DNA of 38,162 nt from a virus (IMGVR_UViG_3300026521_000280:1-38162); one strand, 5' to 3'; counted from the first letter of the stretch, positions 16,801-25,692 are shown. Made by a program: numbers and translations. Notes: generated by a model not told the origin, from the sequence alone.

Positions 16801-18158
16801 TCGGTGGGCAATTCTACCAAGGTTCATCAAAAGGGGGTGTCTTTAGTTCAAAAACTTACGAGTTGTATGGTACTAGCGTGGACTTTGAAGCTGTTAAAAT
16901 GTCAGACGCAATAGCTGGTGAGTGGACGGCTTACAGCGATGAAGTTATCAAAAAAACTTATGATAGTTGGGTTAAGCATAAAGTTTCGTATAGTCACAAC
17001 AAAACAGACATCTCGGATTTAATCGCTAGGGATATGGCAAAAGCTACTTCATCTATGTTTGAGAGCATAATAGCGAGTGCCAACTTGCTAGACTTGAGTT
17101 TAACTAAATCTTTTACTTTCGAGAAGTTTAAAGAAGTACCTAAAACTATCCAATTATATGGATTAGCTATCCAACAAGGTATGGAAACGGTATCTGATGG
17201 TTTTACGACAGAAGTCCAAAGCTTACTAGATGAAACTATTGATTTAGGGAAGATAGATACATCTGGAATGACTGGGACAGAGATAGCCCAAGCAATAGAA
17301 GAGAGATTTGGAGCAGAGTTTGATGCCATTGTAGGTAAATACTTTGGTGACGAGCTGTACGAGTTTCAAAAAGCAGGGGAAGGACTTGCTGAGACTTTAA
17401 ATAGAGTATCAGTGACCTTTGAACAGACATCATATCAGTTAGGGCAAATTGGGCAACAGGTATCTTGGCAAAATGCCAATTATCTAGTAGATGCTTCTGG
17501 TGGAATGGAAGACTTTAACAGCTTATGGGGTAGTTACATAGATAATTACTATACAGATGTTGAGAAGTGGGCTATGAAGCAGAAAATGTTGTCCGATAGC
17601 TTTGCTCAGTTAGGGGTCCAAATGCCTGAAACAAAATCAGACTTTAGGCATCTTATAGAGTCTTTTGATGTTACAGACAAGGCAAGTGCTGAACTATACG
17701 CTTCACTCCTTCAATTAGCACCTGCTTTTGATGAGGTTACAAGCAGTACAAATGGTGGACTACAATCGTTACTAGAGTGGAAAAAGAAAGTATTGGACGA
17801 GATTAATGGTTTCTGGTCTAGCGATTTAAGTTACCTTAATAGTATAGAAAAAATAAAAAAACTTGATACTATTTCTAGTCAGCAAATAGCTACTGGACAA
17901 ACTGATGATGCCTTTCAAAGCTTGAAAGATAAACTATCCTACGAGAAAAAAGTAAGTAGTAGTAGAGAAGATTATGCTTTTAACGCAGCTGAGTATCTTT
18001 ACAAAATCAAAAATTTAGATGAGCCTACTGCTACAATAGATGATATAGTTTTATCATTATCGGAGCTAAAAACATTAATAAAAGAGGCATCTGATACTAA
18101 TGTAGAAGTAAACAAAGAAGTGGCTGACGCAATAGTATCATCTAATTATACTCTCTAG
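13893..18158 (+). CDS. Tape measure protein
   Basis: 1421 aa. The N-terminal about 100 residues are coiled coil, with hydrophobic segments around PLISGLYLLKSAY and about residue 430 (NPLLVAMGVAMTAYEWATH), long Gln/Lys helices in the middle and Gly-rich hydrophobic stretches near residue 880 (GGMLSGMFGQALGGLALGG) that may cross the host membrane during DNA entry. At roughly 0.15 nm per residue this length predicts a long flexible tail of about 200 nm. It starts in a TAATG overlap with the chaperone gene. The longest gene in the window, as usual for siphoviruses. Confidence 0.9.
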   Translation: MSTVKFTIKGDTSDFTSKMEALKKQYRDTLKSISKNNDDLLKKQQQLTAERNIQTTLTPRTEEMKLSNERISQLNRELRALKALSAELDANKRRISSLVNVEKEQLNINKQVSQSFELMGQNILTTIRRITPLISGLYLLKSAYDKTLGVGFDFNKVIEAETMGLKLLVVQNLANIDAKGKALTLQEKYNIAQKESVKMMEKIKNINPETPYNLADTVKVYKALYPQLIRYGATMDDIAEITKKFTIIAKVNNLEVDQFIRTVDTAFTGNMAQSQLKNVLERMGLDNKSIEEAIKNGQLLSIIKDKFKEVNEEMLGLKQTWANASSAFTTNWQTLWGQLQKPMFEAQIKGVQTLNEVMKNNMDTIKESILLFRDLVVEVLGLYSASKLLSTVQLSQSTLSFGGSLSLAKTKITDLSKAMWTFTKSNPLLVAMGVAMTAYEWATHKARVEQNKLNAVMETSLKTISEMSKLQAQATLVTTQDALGNERKKLKELYNQNDALYVQYGRRTQSNILVEAEIEKQKEVISKVEEKIQLLNDVIAGKKISLDTTDKLNFKTADLKDNVAKTADEAQRLSQNLIQSLMALHRTQRDMAVFSGSMLDEQRKILDAKEKLDNASKNFTKIAISGDVKSPEYHEASTALLQAQIGYKKTLLEIDKQKANLTAQITENEFNLYANTLKGANKTKAEVEFVNSKIATQQNLINGLQQGSIKYLSAVKDLDDLRIQKQSLLNSLKKDEVGHTKKTATHTAKAVKDTNELYKEYLKITGQQAKLKEINTQETLNKFTKAGYSKKQIAELKKALGKVNKEVTLDFATQFKNMFDSLLKGDIAGAVKGLFNGISQDLLAEPIKALSTKLSGMTTDLFGKIGKSFGSSDGGMLSGMFGQALGGLALGGIGSLLGNVLDGWLNQEETPPELESIHLTSESMAKSLDFIKNAQNPLLSYTKKQTEYLSIIAQSFGNIGNSMLASGIDFGGQFYQGSSKGGVFSSKTYELYGTSVDFEAVKMSDAIAGEWTAYSDEVIKKTYDSWVKHKVSYSHNKTDISDLIARDMAKATSSMFESIIASANLLDLSLTKSFTFEKFKEVPKTIQLYGLAIQQGMETVSDGFTTEVQSLLDETIDLGKIDTSGMTGTEIAQAIEERFGAEFDAIVGKYFGDELYEFQKAGEGLAETLNRVSVTFEQTSYQLGQIGQQVSWQNANYLVDASGGMEDFNSLWGSYIDNYYTDVEKWAMKQKMLSDSFAQLGVQMPETKSDFRHLIESFDVTDKASAELYASLLQLAPAFDEVTSSTNGGLQSLLEWKKKVLDEINGFWSSDLSYLNSIEKIKKLDTISSQQIATGQTDDAFQSLKDKLSYEKKVSSSREDYAFNAAEYLYKIKNLDEPTATIDDIVLSLSELKTLIKEASDTNVEVNKEVADAIVSSNYTL

Positions 18159-18171
18159 TAAAGGAATTGAT

Positions 18172-19896
18172 ATGACAATAAGTAAAATAGTAGAGGCGAC
18201 ATTGGTTGACTCTACTGGTATTATAGACAATACAGGAACATACTCTCCTAGTATGCGGAAATTTACAAAGGGGCAGGAACTTATAAATAAAGAAGGGGAT
18301 ATATCTATTTATAAAAGGGCAGGAGACGAGATTACTATCCCCGACTACGATAGTGACAAGACAGACTATGAATTGTATGATTTGGTGTGGAAAGACGGGA
18401 AGACACAATGGGTCACCAACACTTCTGGGGTAGAAATAAAACAGCCTGAAGAGTATGACGATACTGATACATCGTATAATGCGTCAGACTGGGGAGAACG
18501 CTATATGAAACTATCTGATATGGTAACTAGAGATGATGGTAATTTTGATTTTAATTTTCTTGTTAAGTTACAAAAAGACGGTGATGATACTTATTTAATT
18601 GCTCATAAAGACACTGCCGACACAGACAAAATAACCTGGATAACAGGAAGGCTAATAAAGGACGATACAGAGTATGGTGATGATGATTTTTATGTAAAAA
18701 CTTCTGATACTACTTTTCACTGGATAGACGGAGATGGGGAGAGTAGAACTACATTAGGGTTCATAGAGGATACTGATAGTTTAGCCGTAGGGGATTTGTT
18801 TTTTATATATAATACAGAAGTTGAGACACAAACAGAATTAGAAAAGAAAGACTATGGATATGTTATTGAGATAAGCGACGAGATAGAAGATGGCAGATAC
18901 AAATACTATGTATATGTAATAGAGGATAGTGACACTAGTCATAAAATATATTATAGAGATGGGGCAGCATATGCTCTAATAACTTCCGTTGATGGTACTA
19001 CCCCTAAGACAGAGGTTCATAGTGATTTCAATTTTTATCCGAAACATATGATAAAAAGAGGGGACGATTTATATATAAGAACCAATATAGATGTAGATAT
19101 TGAATATAAAGATGTAGATGATGTGGTATTTAAAGAATTAGAAAGTATAGATGAAATACCTTGGGATTGGGTGTTCTATAAGCCTACACAAGAGTATGCC
19201 CCTTTCGATAACAAGAAATATACATATCTTGAGGGGGCTAGTGATGTAACTTATACTGTATTATCAAATAGTAGCTTTGATGTCGTAGCTTTAAATGGGT
19301 TAATCGCAAGTAAAGTAACAGTAGAAGTTTATAATAGTGATGGTAACACTGTCGAAGTTAAGAGCGTTATCCCAAAATGTAAAAGTAAACTTTCTGGAAA
19401 ATACAAAGTATCTCAAGGGATTGCTATTGTATATTTATTAGATACTTACCCCGAGGATACCAAAATAAAAATCACAATAACTACCCTTGATGGTTATCTT
19501 CGGGTAGGTGGTGGATACTTAGGAGACAAAGTTGTTGTTGGGTTTACTAACTTGAACTTTAATAACAAGTGTAAAAATTTTGGCTTTTTTGAGCAAGATA
19601 AATTTGGTAACATCGTAACAGCAGAGGGAGCTAAGATACGGATTTTTACTGGGTCGGCTGACATTGAACTTGTTAATTATGATGATGTGTTTTCTGCCTT
19701 ATTAGATGTTATAGATAAGAAAGTAATTATTGATGGTACAGATAATTTTAGCAATACTACCCCTGACAGTATGGCGTTTTTCCAGAGTACAATGATGATA
19801 GGGAGAACAAGAAGTATAGACCAAAAAACAGTATTACGAAATAGTAGTTTGTCAGAAATGGCTACATATAATTTTACATTTGAGGAGGATATTTAG
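18172..19896 (+). CDS. Distal tail / tail tip protein, unrecognised family
   Basis: 574 aa, very rich in Asp, Thr and Tyr and mostly beta by pattern. The N-terminal half has repeated short modules with conserved W/Y and acidic turns (DYELYDLVWKDGKTQW, DTYLIAHKDTADTDKITW). The C-terminal about 150 residues (VVVGFTNLNFNNKCKNFGFF ... IRIFTGSADIELVNYDDVF) look like a compact domain. It lies directly after the tape measure, where distal tail and baseplate hub proteins are found. I cannot name the family. Ribosome site AAAGGA. Confidence 0.6.
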   Translation: MTISKIVEATLVDSTGIIDNTGTYSPSMRKFTKGQELINKEGDISIYKRAGDEITIPDYDSDKTDYELYDLVWKDGKTQWVTNTSGVEIKQPEEYDDTDTSYNASDWGERYMKLSDMVTRDDGNFDFNFLVKLQKDGDDTYLIAHKDTADTDKITWITGRLIKDDTEYGDDDFYVKTSDTTFHWIDGDGESRTTLGFIEDTDSLAVGDLFFIYNTEVETQTELEKKDYGYVIEISDEIEDGRYKYYVYVIEDSDTSHKIYYRDGAAYALITSVDGTTPKTEVHSDFNFYPKHMIKRGDDLYIRTNIDVDIEYKDVDDVVFKELESIDEIPWDWVFYKPTQEYAPFDNKKYTYLEGASDVTYTVLSNSSFDVVALNGLIASKVTVEVYNSDGNTVEVKSVIPKCKSKLSGKYKVSQGIAIVYLLDTYPEDTKIKITITTLDGYLRVGGGYLGDKVVVGFTNLNFNNKCKNFGFFEQDKFGNIVTAEGAKIRIFTGSADIELVNYDDVFSALLDVIDKKVIIDGTDNFSNTTPDSMAFFQSTMMIGRTRSIDQKTVLRNSSLSEMATYNFTFEEDI

Positions 19897-21237
19897 ATGC
19901 TAGAGTTCCCTAAGAGCCTACCTTGTATCTTACAAGACAACTTTAAAAATAGGCATAATTTCAAACACTACTTAGGAGGAAACTCTCACTTATTTAAAGG
20001 AGAGATTGACTTTCAGATAATTTTAAAAGATGACACAGATAGGGCTATCTATAAATCTTTTATACAAGATGTTTTAAAAACAAAAGACAAGAGATTTTTA
20101 TTAAATATACCATTATGGGGAAGTACACTAGGTATTGTGGAACTAATAAGTGACAATATCGAAACCCTTGATTTTAAAGGCACTACTAGCAAGGTCTCGA
20201 TGGTAGTAAAAGAGCCTTATTGGGGGGATTATGATTTTATAATGAGGATTGAAGCTCACGACAAAACCACAGAATATGCGTGGGTTTTCGGAACAGATAA
20301 TAAAAACGATGTAGAAGTTATTATTTTTGGGGATACAAATAAAGTAGTTACAGATGGGTTCGATACCCACGATGATGACTCTAATACGGATTATCGGTCT
20401 ATAATAATGGTAGGGGATTGCTACATTATAGGTAAAAATATAGTATATCATTTTATAGATTTTACAGATGATGATATGGATACTTCAATCCCAAAAATAA
20501 TCCATATAGACAAGAGCGATAGACTTATATATGGTGGATATATGTTTTATAATGCTACTGGTTGTGAAGAAATTCATATAGCACCTGGGTGCTTTGATAA
20601 TATAGCTAATAATTTTAATGACTTTACTTGTATGGCATATAATACAACCTCACTAAAATATATATCACCGTGGAGGCTATCTGAGGGGGCTATTGCGCGG
20701 AATATTTTCTCCTATTCGGGCATCGATTATGTCCCAGATATGTTGTGGGGAAATGCTGTGACTATAGCTGGGATATTTGAGTTCTCAAAAGTTACAAAAA
20801 TACCTGATTTACACTTAACTAAATGTTCCTCTGCCAGTTATGCTTTTGCTAATTGTCCACTAAGTGGTGAACAAGGGGAGATACACTTGTATGATATAGG
20901 ACACGCAGTCTCTTTGACTTATATGTTTTATGAGTGTAATCAGGAGGAATTTCAGGCAAAAATAATAGCTCACGATGTAATGGTAGACTGCGACTCAATG
21001 TTTATGAGTTCGAGTATTGGGGGACTCCACTTTGATGCTAAAATCACAAACGCACATCGAATGTTTGAAGGTTGTGATAATATTAGTTGTATATCTGGTA
21101 GGCTAGACACAACAGGTGCTGACGATAAAGAAGATATGTTTAAAGACTGTGACAACCTTGATACTCCAAATAGTGATGACCAAGACGCACTAATGTCAGA
21201 TGATGGTGCTGACTGGACAAATGATAGTTGTTCTTAA
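19897..21237 (+). CDS. Tail protein with BspA/DUF285-like leucine-rich repeats
   Basis: 446 aa. The N-terminal about 115 residues (ILQDNFKNRHNFKHY ... IPLWGSTLGIVELI) resemble a small tail-attachment domain. The C-terminal half repeats a motif with MF/YMF, a Cys and a following hydrophobic strand (YMFYNATGCEEIHI, YMFYECN, SMFMSSS, RMFEGCDNISCI, DMFKDCDNL), the signature of BspA-like or DUF285 leucine-rich repeats used for surface binding. It may be a receptor-binding fibre. Starts 1 base after the previous stop. Confidence 0.65.
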   Translation: MLEFPKSLPCILQDNFKNRHNFKHYLGGNSHLFKGEIDFQIILKDDTDRAIYKSFIQDVLKTKDKRFLLNIPLWGSTLGIVELISDNIETLDFKGTTSKVSMVVKEPYWGDYDFIMRIEAHDKTTEYAWVFGTDNKNDVEVIIFGDTNKVVTDGFDTHDDDSNTDYRSIIMVGDCYIIGKNIVYHFIDFTDDDMDTSIPKIIHIDKSDRLIYGGYMFYNATGCEEIHIAPGCFDNIANNFNDFTCMAYNTTSLKYISPWRLSEGAIARNIFSYSGIDYVPDMLWGNAVTIAGIFEFSKVTKIPDLHLTKCSSASYAFANCPLSGEQGEIHLYDIGHAVSLTYMFYECNQEEFQAKIIAHDVMVDCDSMFMSSSIGGLHFDAKITNAHRMFEGCDNISCISGRLDTTGADDKEDMFKDCDNLDTPNSDDQDALMSDDGADWTNDSCS

Positions 21238-21238
21238 T

Positions 21239-21529
21239 ATGAAAAAAGATTATTGTAGTCATTTCCCAGAGACTTGGGAGGATATAGAGATAGGACAATC
21301 GTGCTGTAAAAGGCACGATAATGAAGTTGGACAAGCAGGGACATATAACCCTATAACACCACATATCAATTTCTTTAAATGTTTAAGAAACAAAGGTATA
21401 TCACTTCCAAGTACAATTATGATAACATTTGGAGGTACACTTTTTAGTTTTATTAAGTTGCCTTATCTGTACCACAAAAAGTACAAGTACAGACATAGTC
21501 CAAACTGGGATGGGATTATAAAAGGATAG
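21239..21529 (+). CDS. Small phospholipase A2-motif membrane protein
   Basis: 96 aa from the ATG at 21239 (an earlier in-frame ATG at 21200 lies within the previous gene). Residues 19-30 read GQSCCKRHDNEV: the CCxxHD pattern of phospholipase A2-like catalytic helices (Cys22, Cys23, His26, Asp27). Other Cys at 6 and 48 could form disulfides. A hydrophobic segment covers residues about 57-75. A lipid-active protein in the tail gene cluster could help penetrate the host envelope. The usual second catalytic elements cannot be verified by eye. Confidence 0.55.
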   Translation: MKKDYCSHFPETWEDIEIGQSCCKRHDNEVGQAGTYNPITPHINFFKCLRNKGISLPSTIMITFGGTLFSFIKLPYLYHKKYKYRHSPNWDGIIKG

Positions 21530-21546
21530 ATTATGGGGAGTATATT

Positions 21547-21603
21547 GTGTTAATACTAATCATATCAATAGCTACAATCTTTACTTTTAAAGATGAATTA
21601 TAG
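21547..21603 (+). CDS. Possible 18-aa hydrophobic peptide
   Basis: GTG at 21547 after GGGGAG encodes MLILIISIATIFTFKDEL. It fills the otherwise empty 88-nt gap between two tail genes and would be a membrane micropeptide. Very short, so weak evidence. Confidence 0.3.
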   Translation: MLILIISIATIFTFKDEL

Positions 21604-21617
21604 AATAAGGAGAAACA

Positions 21618-21935
21618 ATGGCAGTAGTAGAGATAGAAGTAACTGAAGAGATGACACTCTCAGTTACTTCAAATAAAATTAAAGTCTATAAAGGGACAAA
21701 CGACCCTGAAGAAACAGATGTAAACAAAGATGATATTCTGAAATTGAAAGGCGTTATTCTCGTTCAAAACACGGGGAATACACCTTTTAAACTAAACAAG
21801 GTTGAACCAGCTCACGGTTTACAGGGTATGAAATGCTCTGTTGGGGATTTAATTCAATACCCATCTACCAGAGATGAGTATATGATGATACCCGATACTT
21901 TTAGTGTTCAGATGCTAGTAGATAAAGAGGTATAA
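21618..21935 (+). CDS. Small beta-rich tail protein, hypothetical
   Basis: 105 aa beginning MAVVEIEVTEEMTLSVTSNK. It alternates short strands and acidic turns and resembles a small adaptor or Ig-like domain. It has an AAGGAG ribosome site and lies immediately before the fibre genes, one base from the next ATG. No motif recognised; an adaptor joining fibres to the tail tip is a guess from position. Confidence 0.55.
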   Translation: MAVVEIEVTEEMTLSVTSNKIKVYKGTNDPEETDVNKDDILKLKGVILVQNTGNTPFKLNKVEPAHGLQGMKCSVGDLIQYPSTRDEYMMIPDTFSVQMLVDKEV

Positions 21936-21936
21936 T

Positions 21937-22860
21937 ATGGGAAGATTTATCAATTTAGGGGCTGTGAGTACGCAAACGGTATTCCCCTCTACAAGTAATT
22001 TCGTAGTTAAAAATGTTGGTAATGGTGGCGACTTTGAGGACGTTACAAGTGCTTTAGAATGGGTAGTAAGTGAGGGGAACAGATATAACTCTGGAATAAT
22101 TTTACATCTGTCCGAAGATACACATACTCTCCATTTGACAGATAAATTAGCAAAAAATATCGCACCCGCTGCCTACTTAGCAGACCCAACAGAGGACTTA
22201 ACTATCTCTCATATTAATGTTGTTTTTGCTGGTACAGGGGATAATACTAAATTAGTATTTGGTGACGAAATCCACTCAGCTAAATTCTTTAATTGCTCAA
22301 TAGGTTATGCTAATATAAGCCTGGATGTTGAAGGAGATGATAAAATCGAGATAGATTATATACATTCAATAGTCACTATTGAAGCAGCTAGTAAGACAAC
22401 AAGCATACTTCACTACCTTATAGATAGTACAATGAATATATTTGCTGAGTTCGAATATACAAAAGGTAACGAGACTTATGCCCTTACTACTTATGGTACT
22501 GGTAGGTATATGGATATTATGGGACTAACATCATTCGCAGGAGACGACCCTGTTAAGTTCCGAACTGGTTTCGGTGGGGGAATACATCTCGCTAAAAGCT
22601 ATGGAGATGCTGTTCTAATGTATGGTGCTAGAGATAATACATACTCAGTAGATGGTGGATATGTTGTTAATACAAGTATGCGAAATAGCAGACCAATGAC
22701 CCCATTGTATAACAATTCCGATACTGATGGGAGACCAACTTATCCAATAAAAGGCACACCGTGGTTTGACACAGAAATTGGTAAGCCAATTTGGTGTAAA
22801 ACAGAAAAAGACGGTGATAATGATGCGGTATGGGTAGATGCGAACGGGGAGGAAGTATAA
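21937..22860 (+). CDS. Tail fibre protein, probable beta-helix
   Basis: 307 aa. Residues about 25-215 have the pattern of a right-handed beta-helix: FVVKNVGNGGDFEDVTSALEW (the pectate-lyase-like start seen in many fibres) followed by short repeating strands with N/G turns (INVVFAGTGDNTKLVFG, AKFFNCSIGYANISLD). The C-terminus (RPTYPIKGTPWFDTEIGKPI) is the collar-like ending common in fibres. The stop overlaps the next start (TAATG). It is likely a receptor-binding or structural fibre. Confidence 0.7.
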   Translation: MGRFINLGAVSTQTVFPSTSNFVVKNVGNGGDFEDVTSALEWVVSEGNRYNSGIILHLSEDTHTLHLTDKLAKNIAPAAYLADPTEDLTISHINVVFAGTGDNTKLVFGDEIHSAKFFNCSIGYANISLDVEGDDKIEIDYIHSIVTIEAASKTTSILHYLIDSTMNIFAEFEYTKGNETYALTTYGTGRYMDIMGLTSFAGDDPVKFRTGFGGGIHLAKSYGDAVLMYGARDNTYSVDGGYVVNTSMRNSRPMTPLYNNSDTDGRPTYPIKGTPWFDTEIGKPIWCKTEKDGDNDAVWVDANGEEV

Positions 22861-23681
22861 TGACTATTTTTAACAAAATAAAACACAAACTACAATCAGA
22901 AGTACAATCTGATGTCTCAGGGTCAGGATTTACACAGCAACCTTTTGATATGAATAACGAGAATACTCAAGACTCCATCTACACATCAGATGGAGAGATA
23001 AAAGAGGAAAGAAAAGTTAATCTACTAAAGTCTCTTATTTTAAAATTTAAAGATTACAATAGTGGGCTAACAGTTAAAGGAGCTGGAGATAGTTCAGGAT
23101 ATATTGGAGTAAAAAACAAACATAACTCTTTCCTTATCTATACATTTAAAAGTGCTTTACAGTTTTGGAGTTCTCAAGCCAAGAAAGAGTTTCTCAAGTA
23201 TTTTGTAGAAACTGATAAGCTAGAGGTGAATTCAGGAGCTAGGATTAAAGGCAAGATTTATGACGCCAACACAAATAAATCTTTGGCTAATGCTAATATC
23301 GAAACAGACAAAGATGGTAAACTTGTTTTAGTAGAAAAAAGTGGGGCAACTACACCTGATAGTGGTTGGATAAGCCTTAAAGAGTATCTAACTAACGATT
23401 GGGTAGAGTTTGGTGCTGGATATGAAGTTGAATATAGAATTATAGGTAAAGTAGTCTATATTAGGGGCTTAGTTAAACACGGAACAGCTAAAGCAATATT
23501 TAAAGATTTACCTAAGGATATTATTCCACCTAAAAAGCTGTATTTTGCTAATGCGATAAGCAATAAAAATGTCCACGGAAATGACAACTTAGCTTTAGTT
23601 ATAGGTAGTCACGGAGTAATAGAGAGTAGAAAATATAGCAAAGAATGGACAAGTGTAGCTTGTTCTTACATATTAGATTAA
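22860..23681 (+). CDS. Tail fibre-like protein
   Basis: 273 aa from the ATG at 22860 that overlaps the preceding TAA; an upstream in-frame ATG at 22830 lies inside the previous gene. The middle (DTDKLEVNSGARIKGKIYDANTN) and the C-terminal domain (DWVEFGAGYEVEYRIIGKVVYIRGLVK ... ACSYILD) resemble the C-terminal trimeric knob domain found in many fibre and neck proteins. Probably forms part of the host-binding apparatus with its neighbours. Confidence 0.6.
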   Translation: MTIFNKIKHKLQSEVQSDVSGSGFTQQPFDMNNENTQDSIYTSDGEIKEERKVNLLKSLILKFKDYNSGLTVKGAGDSSGYIGVKNKHNSFLIYTFKSALQFWSSQAKKEFLKYFVETDKLEVNSGARIKGKIYDANTNKSLANANIETDKDGKLVLVEKSGATTPDSGWISLKEYLTNDWVEFGAGYEVEYRIIGKVVYIRGLVKHGTAKAIFKDLPKDIIPPKKLYFANAISNKNVHGNDNLALVIGSHGVIESRKYSKEWTSVACSYILD

Positions 23682-23691
23682 AGGTATAAAA

Positions 23692-24918
23692 ATGGTAAGT
23701 GATTTTTTACAAGAAATTATAGACGGTAAATTGAGAGTTATTGACCCAAAAACTTTAAGTTCTCAGTGTAGGAGCGTATCAAGTGCTATCCCTAATATGT
23801 GTTTAGGGGAACTTAAAAAAGATGTTATAGAGTACGCAGAAATTGAGCCTACAAAAGGAAGTTATGTTGTAGATAATGGATTAAGGCTAAATAGATACAA
23901 AAACCCTGATGTATGCTCAACGCCGTGGGGGCTAGAGATGGACGGCGAACAGATTGTGTCTATCGATTACAGTAAGAGTTATATCTATTATTTTGACGAG
24001 AATAGCGTTTTAGTTCGTGGGTATAGGGTAGATGAGAATAGTGACAATAGGTCGTGTATAAGTGCCACATTTAACGATACTCATATTTTTGTGGGGACAT
24101 ATTACAATAGGTTCTTGGCAATCGATAAAGATACTGGTGATGTAGCTTGGGAGTTTGGAAAATACAATTCGAGAGGTAAATGTTCCGATAATAAGATTGG
24201 TAAAGTTTACAACTTAGGCATAGCCCCAAATGGCAATGTTTTGGTACTTACTTACGATGGTGCTGGAGATGCCAATAGATACTATGGTACACTTGAGGAG
24301 TTTGATACTGATGGAAAATGGATTAAAACTCTTCTCGAAAATAAAGGCTCTGGACTTGGCTCAAACTTAGAGACTTACAACCCTAAAGCTATCCAAGTTA
24401 TAGATGATGTTATATATGTAGGCAAAAATAATGAGATAGATGTATTTTCTTATGATGAAGATGATGGGTTAGCTTACATAAAAACAATCAGGAAACCTGC
24501 TAGTGCTGGAGTTGATGATTTAGATTTGTCTGATTTTACATTAAAAGGCGACTTGCTCTATGTACTATCTAACAATATGAGAAAAGTTATAGGCTTTAAT
24601 GTGATTACTGGTAATGTAGAGTTTAGTGCTGGAGCATTTAGTTATGAGGCAGGTTCAGATATCCCACACAGGGGGAACGGATTAAATTCCCCTAAAAATT
24701 TGGTTGTAAAAGATGATGGTCGAATGTATGTATCGGACTACTCAAACTATAATATTATTGAGATATTTAAAGATGACTATATCCACCCTGATTATCCAAT
24801 ACCTGAAAATATAGAAATCCTTTACAGTTCAGTTACAAGAAACGAAGAAACTAAGATGTTTGATGTTCCAGTAGGTGAAGAGCCACCGACCCTACACTTG
24901 ACATATAGGCTAAAATAA
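23692..24918 (+). CDS. Tail-associated beta-propeller (NHL-like) protein
   Basis: 408 aa. About six repeats of a four-strand module: W-G-LEMDGEQIVSIDYSKSYIYYFDENSVLVRGYR, HIFVGTYYNRFLAIDKDTGDVAWEF, IYVGKNNEIDVFSYDEDDG, LLYVLSNNMRKVIGFNVITGNVEF, MYVSDYSNYNIIEIFKDD. This is the pattern of NHL or related propellers, which bind protein or sugar. Located at the end of the fibre cluster and overlapping the next gene by one base. Host-surface recognition is likely. Confidence 0.65.
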   Translation: MVSDFLQEIIDGKLRVIDPKTLSSQCRSVSSAIPNMCLGELKKDVIEYAEIEPTKGSYVVDNGLRLNRYKNPDVCSTPWGLEMDGEQIVSIDYSKSYIYYFDENSVLVRGYRVDENSDNRSCISATFNDTHIFVGTYYNRFLAIDKDTGDVAWEFGKYNSRGKCSDNKIGKVYNLGIAPNGNVLVLTYDGAGDANRYYGTLEEFDTDGKWIKTLLENKGSGLGSNLETYNPKAIQVIDDVIYVGKNNEIDVFSYDEDDGLAYIKTIRKPASAGVDDLDLSDFTLKGDLLYVLSNNMRKVIGFNVITGNVEFSAGAFSYEAGSDIPHRGNGLNSPKNLVVKDDGRMYVSDYSNYNIIEIFKDDYIHPDYPIPENIEILYSSVTRNEETKMFDVPVGEEPPTLHLTYRLK

Positions 24919-25277
24919 TGAAGCAGTTTGGTTTATTTTTATTGGCTTTTGTGCTCGTATTTATTTTAACCCCTTTTGTAATAACATTTGGGGTTATAGC
25001 TAGGACACTAAAGGGATTACCTATAAAAGAGTACCTAGAAATATCAGCTATCGGGCTTGACCAAGCAGGTGGCTCTGTAATTTATGGCAAAGAGAACTAT
25101 ACAATATCATCTTATACGCACTACTTATGTAGATATGAGGGTACAAAATGTTGGTTTGAGAAGTTTATAGACTTCTTTTTTGGGAAAGAGCATTGTAGGA
25201 ACTCTTTTGAATGGGAAATTAAAAAAGATAAGTTAGACTTATCTAATATAGAAAAGGATTATGATGAACGAGAATGA
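24918..25277 (+). CDS. Small membrane protein before the holin
   Basis: 119 aa. A long hydrophobic N-terminal segment (residues 4-29, FGLFLLAFVLVFILTPFVITFGVI) without an obvious cleavage site, then a soluble domain with three Cys (LCRYEGTKCWFEKFIDFFF ... HCRNSF). Not recognised. Sits between fibre and lysis genes, so it may be part of the lysis or superinfection set. Confidence 0.6.
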   Translation: MKQFGLFLLAFVLVFILTPFVITFGVIARTLKGLPIKEYLEISAIGLDQAGGSVIYGKENYTISSYTHYLCRYEGTKCWFEKFIDFFFGKEHCRNSFEWEIKKDKLDLSNIEKDYDERE

Positions 25278-25692
25278 GTATATTGTAGCTTTTACAATAT
25301 TTTTAGCCAATCTAGCAGGAGTTTTAACATACTTAGGTGTACCAATAGAGCCTTTTAGCTTGTTGGCATTTTTAATTATGATAGACTTCATTACTGGAGT
25401 TTGGAAAGCACACAGTTTAGGGGTAGAAGTTACATCAAACAAGGCTAAATACGGTGTATTAAGTAAGTTTAGCTTACTAATTATCCCAATAGTTATGGGG
25501 GCAGGAGCAAGAGCTTTAGGGCAAAATAGTACAGAGTTTTTCGTGTATGGGCTTAATTTACTAATTGTAAGTGAAGTTTATAGTACGATAGGGAATATTT
25601 ACAGCTTACGGACAAAGCAAGAGTTACCTGAGTGGGACGCTATTTCTCTCATTGGGAAGAAGATGAGAGATATGTTTGGTGTAAAAAAATGA
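25261..25692 (+). CDS. Phage holin (toxin-secretion/phage lysis holin family)
   Basis: 143 aa. Three or four hydrophobic segments (residues about 7-25, 31-48, 72-90, 99-118) and the family core FLIMIDFITGVWKAHSLG, matching the holin_4 pattern MxxDYxTGxxxA. It accumulates in the inner membrane and triggers lysis, releasing endolysin. It overlaps the previous gene by 17 nt; starts at ATG 25261 or 25264, both following AAAGGATT. Confidence 0.8.
   Translation: MMNENEYIVAFTIFLANLAGVLTYLGVPIEPFSLLAFLIMIDFITGVWKAHSLGVEVTSNKAKYGVLSKFSLLIIPIVMGAGARALGQNSTEFFVYGLNLLIVSEVYSTIGNIYSLRTKQELPEWDAISLIGKKMRDMFGVKK

Noticed and set aside
18172-23681. Diversity-generating retroelement target in the fibre genes
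   Set aside because: No reverse transcriptase and no template/variable repeat pair were seen anywhere in the window.
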